Assembly: GCA_019237515.1 (NCBI GenBank)
Contig: JAFAGX010000614.1
Location: 1-17,393 of the forward strand
DNA from: Acidobacteriaceae bacterium
Lineage (GTDB): Bacteria > Acidobacteriota > Terriglobia > Terriglobales > SbA1
Length of the DNA: 17,393 nucleotides
Reading direction: 5' to 3'
Of the stretch, positions 15,901-17,393 are shown piece after piece (position 1 is the stretch's first letter; each line of letters begins with the position of its first letter). The notes under the pieces are model-generated. The model saw only the letters and a program-made list of their open reading frames with translations, had not been told where the DNA came from and did not search any database. The translations under genes and the position numbers were made by a program.

Positions 15901-16395
15901 CTAACCAGCGGCTGGGAGGTTTCGGGTATTACAACCTTGCAGACTGGATTTCCCATAACCATTTCCAGTCCGGGTTCCTATACTTCCTTGACATGTACTT
16001 CTTTCGTTTTCTATACGTGCTGGGATGTACCGAATGTGACCGGCCCAGTTCAGATCTATGGTAATCCCCGAAGTTCGCCCAACAATCTTTGGTTTAATCC
16101 CGGTTCCTTTTCGCAGCCGCCGTTCGGTGTTATCGGAAATGCGAGGCGCAATTTCTTTCACGGGCCCGGACTGAATCAAACGGATCTCGCGCTTCACAAA
16201 TGGATTCCACTCGGTAGCAGCGAGTCTCAGCGACTGGAACTGCGCCTGGAAGCCTTCAATGTTTTTAACCACGCCGAGTTCAACAACCCAGACGGTAATT
16301 TCACCGACGGTATCCCTCCCAACGGGACTTTCGGAAGGATTTTATCCGCCGGCCCTCCGCGGCTAGTGCAACTTGCGGCCAAGGTTTATTTCTGA
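12958..16395 (+). CDS. Large TonB-dependent receptor, Oar-like, with N-terminal carboxypeptidase-regulatory-like domain
   Basis: This 1,145-residue outer-membrane receptor is of the size and type expanded in Acidobacteriota. The signal peptide is MKKRYCMRCF plus a hydrophobic run to TSPAKA, cleaved near residue 26. Residues about 31-112 are a carboxypeptidase-regulatory-like domain (ARIRGIVTDASGARVPGAQI, then DGSYELISLPVGRYTLSATKNGF). The plug is at about 125-245, with LPLNGRDWIQLQQLQPGV, FLINGADSNNFFGNTPA, FRMVTNTINPEYGRNSGA and IKSGANQFHGSLFEFYR. The barrel follows and closes with QLAAKVYF, the terminal aromatic residue expected of BAM substrates. No SusD-like partner, TonB or ExbB/D gene is present. 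The gene precedes a secreted amidohydrolase gene by 13 nt, so the imported ligand is probably related to that enzyme's substrate or product. The actual ligand is unknown. No break is seen in the frame. Confidence 0.93.
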   Translation: MKKRYCMRCFVFLITAFALATSPAKADELYARIRGIVTDASGARVPGAQITATNQATAVAREFASEADGSYELISLPVGRYTLSATKNGFQKFEASGIILTVNQVYVLNISLSPGVVAEVIHVEANPVQVETTDMQLGAVVNGQAIIDLPLNGRDWIQLQQLQPGVVSQSDRRTDTYATNGSQAQQNSFLINGADSNNFFGNTPAIIPSPDAIGEFRMVTNTINPEYGRNSGAIVNAVIKSGANQFHGSLFEFYRDTSLNATRWFLQTPDVLHRNQFGGTVGGPLWKDHTFFFLSYQGTRESRAENITDYGGSAPLGLVQVFTKAERGGNFSQGGAACPFGSNKSPIPLTDSSGILQPAGTPYCTLWPNGIVPTSDFNSVAASLAARYIPLPNSGVSGYSFNPVHTDRDDQGLFRIDHTISSKDSIWGYGLIERNPGQNALPFFGATLPGFAGTADRKAYEFAAAWNHTLSSTTLNEFRGAYTRTNLPFAYPVHPQLPSSAGFSGIIPQDPANAGIPWISVSGLFAMGDSPQGPEDEVGNTYQITDNLSRVSGRHSLKFGLAATRFEYNHSFVGPNNGEFFFSGAGAYSTGNPGLDFLLGIPDSYSQGSSNTTRARGYEYYVFAQDQYRLRDNLTLTYGLGWQTDTPLSNLSNNARSINCFRPGEQSSVYPTAPAGLIFPGDHGCTPSGYDAHYDHVGPRVGFAWSPNPGWLPGGPGKTSIRGGYGIYFNRSEDQPVLQSIFAPPFSLFSFGIGAVGGSPSFAAPFTDIAGLVPPLPNPFPYTIPSAANANFAQFEPLTMTATDPRFTVPYAENYNLTVERELPAKTILSLGYVGAVAHHLLVEKELNPGLNPQGCAANPTCVQFRSIQNIFFPNNFRYPGNVFGSVGEQTTEGNSNYNSFQANLRNSPSHGLQFSASYTWSHSLDIGSNFEDTGLGTRALNPFNPRANYGDSAFDARQRFVAYYSYQIPGRERSGGLMRLLTSGWEVSGITTLQTGFPITISSPGSYTSLTCTSFVFYTCWDVPNVTGPVQIYGNPRSSPNNLWFNPGSFSQPPFGVIGNARRNFFHGPGLNQTDLALHKWIPLGSSESQRLELRLEAFNVFNHAEFNNPDGNFTDGIPPNGTFGRILSAGPPRLVQLAAKVYF

Positions 16396-16408
16396 CATAT
16401 ATTGTTCC

Positions 16409-17393
16409 ATGATCCGATTGGCCGTCAGAAGATTTCGCAGCTTGCTTTGGTTCGCTTTCGTAGCCGCGACGATCGCAGGTACTTGCGCGAGCGCTCAGTC
16501 AATTGCATTTACCAACGTCCGCATTGTGGACGGCAACGGGGGAGTGCCTGTCGAACACGGCACAATTGTCATCGAAGGGCGAAAAATCGTAGCCGTCGGA
16601 CCGTCCTCAACTATCTCCATCCCGGCCCAGGCGCGCACTATCGATGAGAGCGGCAGGACCGCCTTACCCGGCCTCGCGGATATGCATGTGCACCTTACGG
16701 GTGGCTGGGACGGCGTTTCCGCCGACATGCTCGGCTTCCAGCGTTACATGAACGCCCTTTTGTACGCTGGCGTTACCACGGTTCTCGACACCGGCAATGT
16801 CGAATCTTATGTTCTGCAATTAAGGGCGGAAACGTCTGCGGGCCGACTGCTCGGACCGCGCATCTACTGTGTCGGTCCGCTCATAGATGGCCCGGATCCT
16901 TTTTGGCCGGAGCTTTCGCGTGCCGTTGTTTCGCAGGACCAAATCCCCAGGCTGGTCCGCGACCTCGCAGCCGAGAAAGTGGACTTGATAAAGCTTTATG
17001 CGGGACTTTCAGATTTAGAAGTGCAGGCCATTTCCGCTGAGGCGAAAAAGTACAACTTACGCACCATTGTCGACGCGCATAGCCGCAATGGATCGGTCGA
17101 GTTGATGAAAGAGGGCATCGCGGGTTGGGCGCATCTCCCTACCCGCAAGCTGTCCGATGAGGCGATTGCAACGGCGAAGGAGAATCACTTGTTTTTCATC
17201 AGCACACTCTCTGTTATGGAAGCATTCAGCTGGCGCCGCTTTCAGAACATCTCTTTTCTGGATCAGCCGCTCATTGTTGACACAACACCGTCATTCGCGC
17301 TAACTGAGCAGCGCAACCTCGGACATAAAGAAGTGGATAAGCGCTCGCTGGCTGGGTTGCTTGACGCCGAAAGTGACGTCAAATCCCTGATGC
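16409..17393 (+). CDS. Secreted metal-dependent amidohydrolase, 3'-partial
   Basis: The frame is open from ATG 16409 to the window edge (328 full codons plus one base), so the C-terminus is missing. The N-terminus is a signal peptide (MIRLAVRRFRSLLWFAF, then an alanine-rich stretch ending CASAQ, cleavage near residue 30). A beta-sandwich start follows (FTNVRIVDGNGGVPVEHGTI), then GLADMHVHLTGG with metal ligands His93 and His95, VDLIKLYAG with probable carboxylated Lys195, VDAHSRNG with His224 and GWAHLPT with His242. The catalytic Asp would lie beyond the edge. It is built like the amidohydrolase at 6167-7552 and shares the LLGPRIYCVGPLIDG-type block, so the two are likely paralogous in family though diverged. 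There is no good Shine-Dalgarno. The start is 13 nt after the receptor stop, so it probably depends on translation of the receptor gene. Confidence 0.85.
   Translation, partial: MIRLAVRRFRSLLWFAFVAATIAGTCASAQSIAFTNVRIVDGNGGVPVEHGTIVIEGRKIVAVGPSSTISIPAQARTIDESGRTALPGLADMHVHLTGGWDGVSADMLGFQRYMNALLYAGVTTVLDTGNVESYVLQLRAETSAGRLLGPRIYCVGPLIDGPDPFWPELSRAVVSQDQIPRLVRDLAAEKVDLIKLYAGLSDLEVQAISAEAKKYNLRTIVDAHSRNGSVELMKEGIAGWAHLPTRKLSDEAIATAKENHLFFISTLSVMEAFSWRRFQNISFLDQPLIVDTTPSFALTEQRNLGHKEVDKRSLAGLLDAESDVKSLM

Noticed and set aside
1..17393. CRISPR array, insertion sequence, prophage, toxin-antitoxin or other mobile/defence module
   Set aside because: No regular spaced repeats, transposase, integrase, phage structural or nuclease-type proteins are visible on either strand.

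Overview
The window looks like a piece of an Acidobacteriota (probably Terriglobia/Koribacter-like) chromosome. This rests on protein character, since no rRNA or other phylogenetic marker is present. The main pointers are a 1,145-residue Oar-type TonB-dependent receptor with an N-terminal carboxypeptidase-regulatory-like domain and a terminal Phe, a second smaller receptor of similar design next to a TPR protein, and secreted imidazolonepropionase-like amidohydrolases. Moderately GC-rich coding sequence with tight gene packing fits. I see no tRNA, rRNA, CRISPR array, insertion sequence, prophage or plasmid feature.

Layout. (1) About 1-3357, plus strand: the 3' part of a TPR-repeat gene, then a TonB-dependent receptor gene cut by a single in-frame TAG at 2194-2196, with the frame open on both sides. 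(2) 3358-3673: non-coding, holding an imperfect 17-nt tandem repeat. (3) 3674-5891, plus strand: an acetyl-CoA hydrolase/transferase-family CoA-transferase and a crotonase-fold protein lacking both hydratase glutamates. (4) 6167-7552, plus strand: a secreted metal-dependent amidohydrolase preceded by a candidate sigma70 promoter and a perfect 9-bp inverted repeat. (5) 12639 down to 7588, minus strand: a compact five-gene set in the order MDR quinone-reductase-like oxidoreductase, AMP-forming acyl-CoA ligase, PaaI-like hotdog thioesterase, MFS transporter, VOC-like conserved protein. Several of these genes overlap or nearly touch. (6) 12640-12957: divergent promoter region. (7) 12958 to the right edge, plus strand: the large TonB-dependent receptor followed after 13 nt by a second secreted amidohydrolase, which runs off the window.

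How the genes may work together (inference). The locus has outer-membrane uptake proteins, periplasmic amidohydrolases, one inner-membrane transporter, and a set of acyl-CoA enzymes (ligase, CoA-transferase, crotonase-like protein, reductase-like MDR, thioesterase). The simplest reading is a scavenging and catabolic locus: an amide, lactam or peptide-like compound is taken up and hydrolysed outside the cytoplasm, and a released carboxylic acid is imported and handled as a CoA thioester. The substrate cannot be read from the sequence, and the plus- and minus-strand halves may be independent. I found no clear new defence, mobile or RNA system. The most checkable oddities are the amber-interrupted receptor, the crotonase without its glutamates, the inverted repeat over the amidohydrolase promoter, and the transporter/VOC-like pair.
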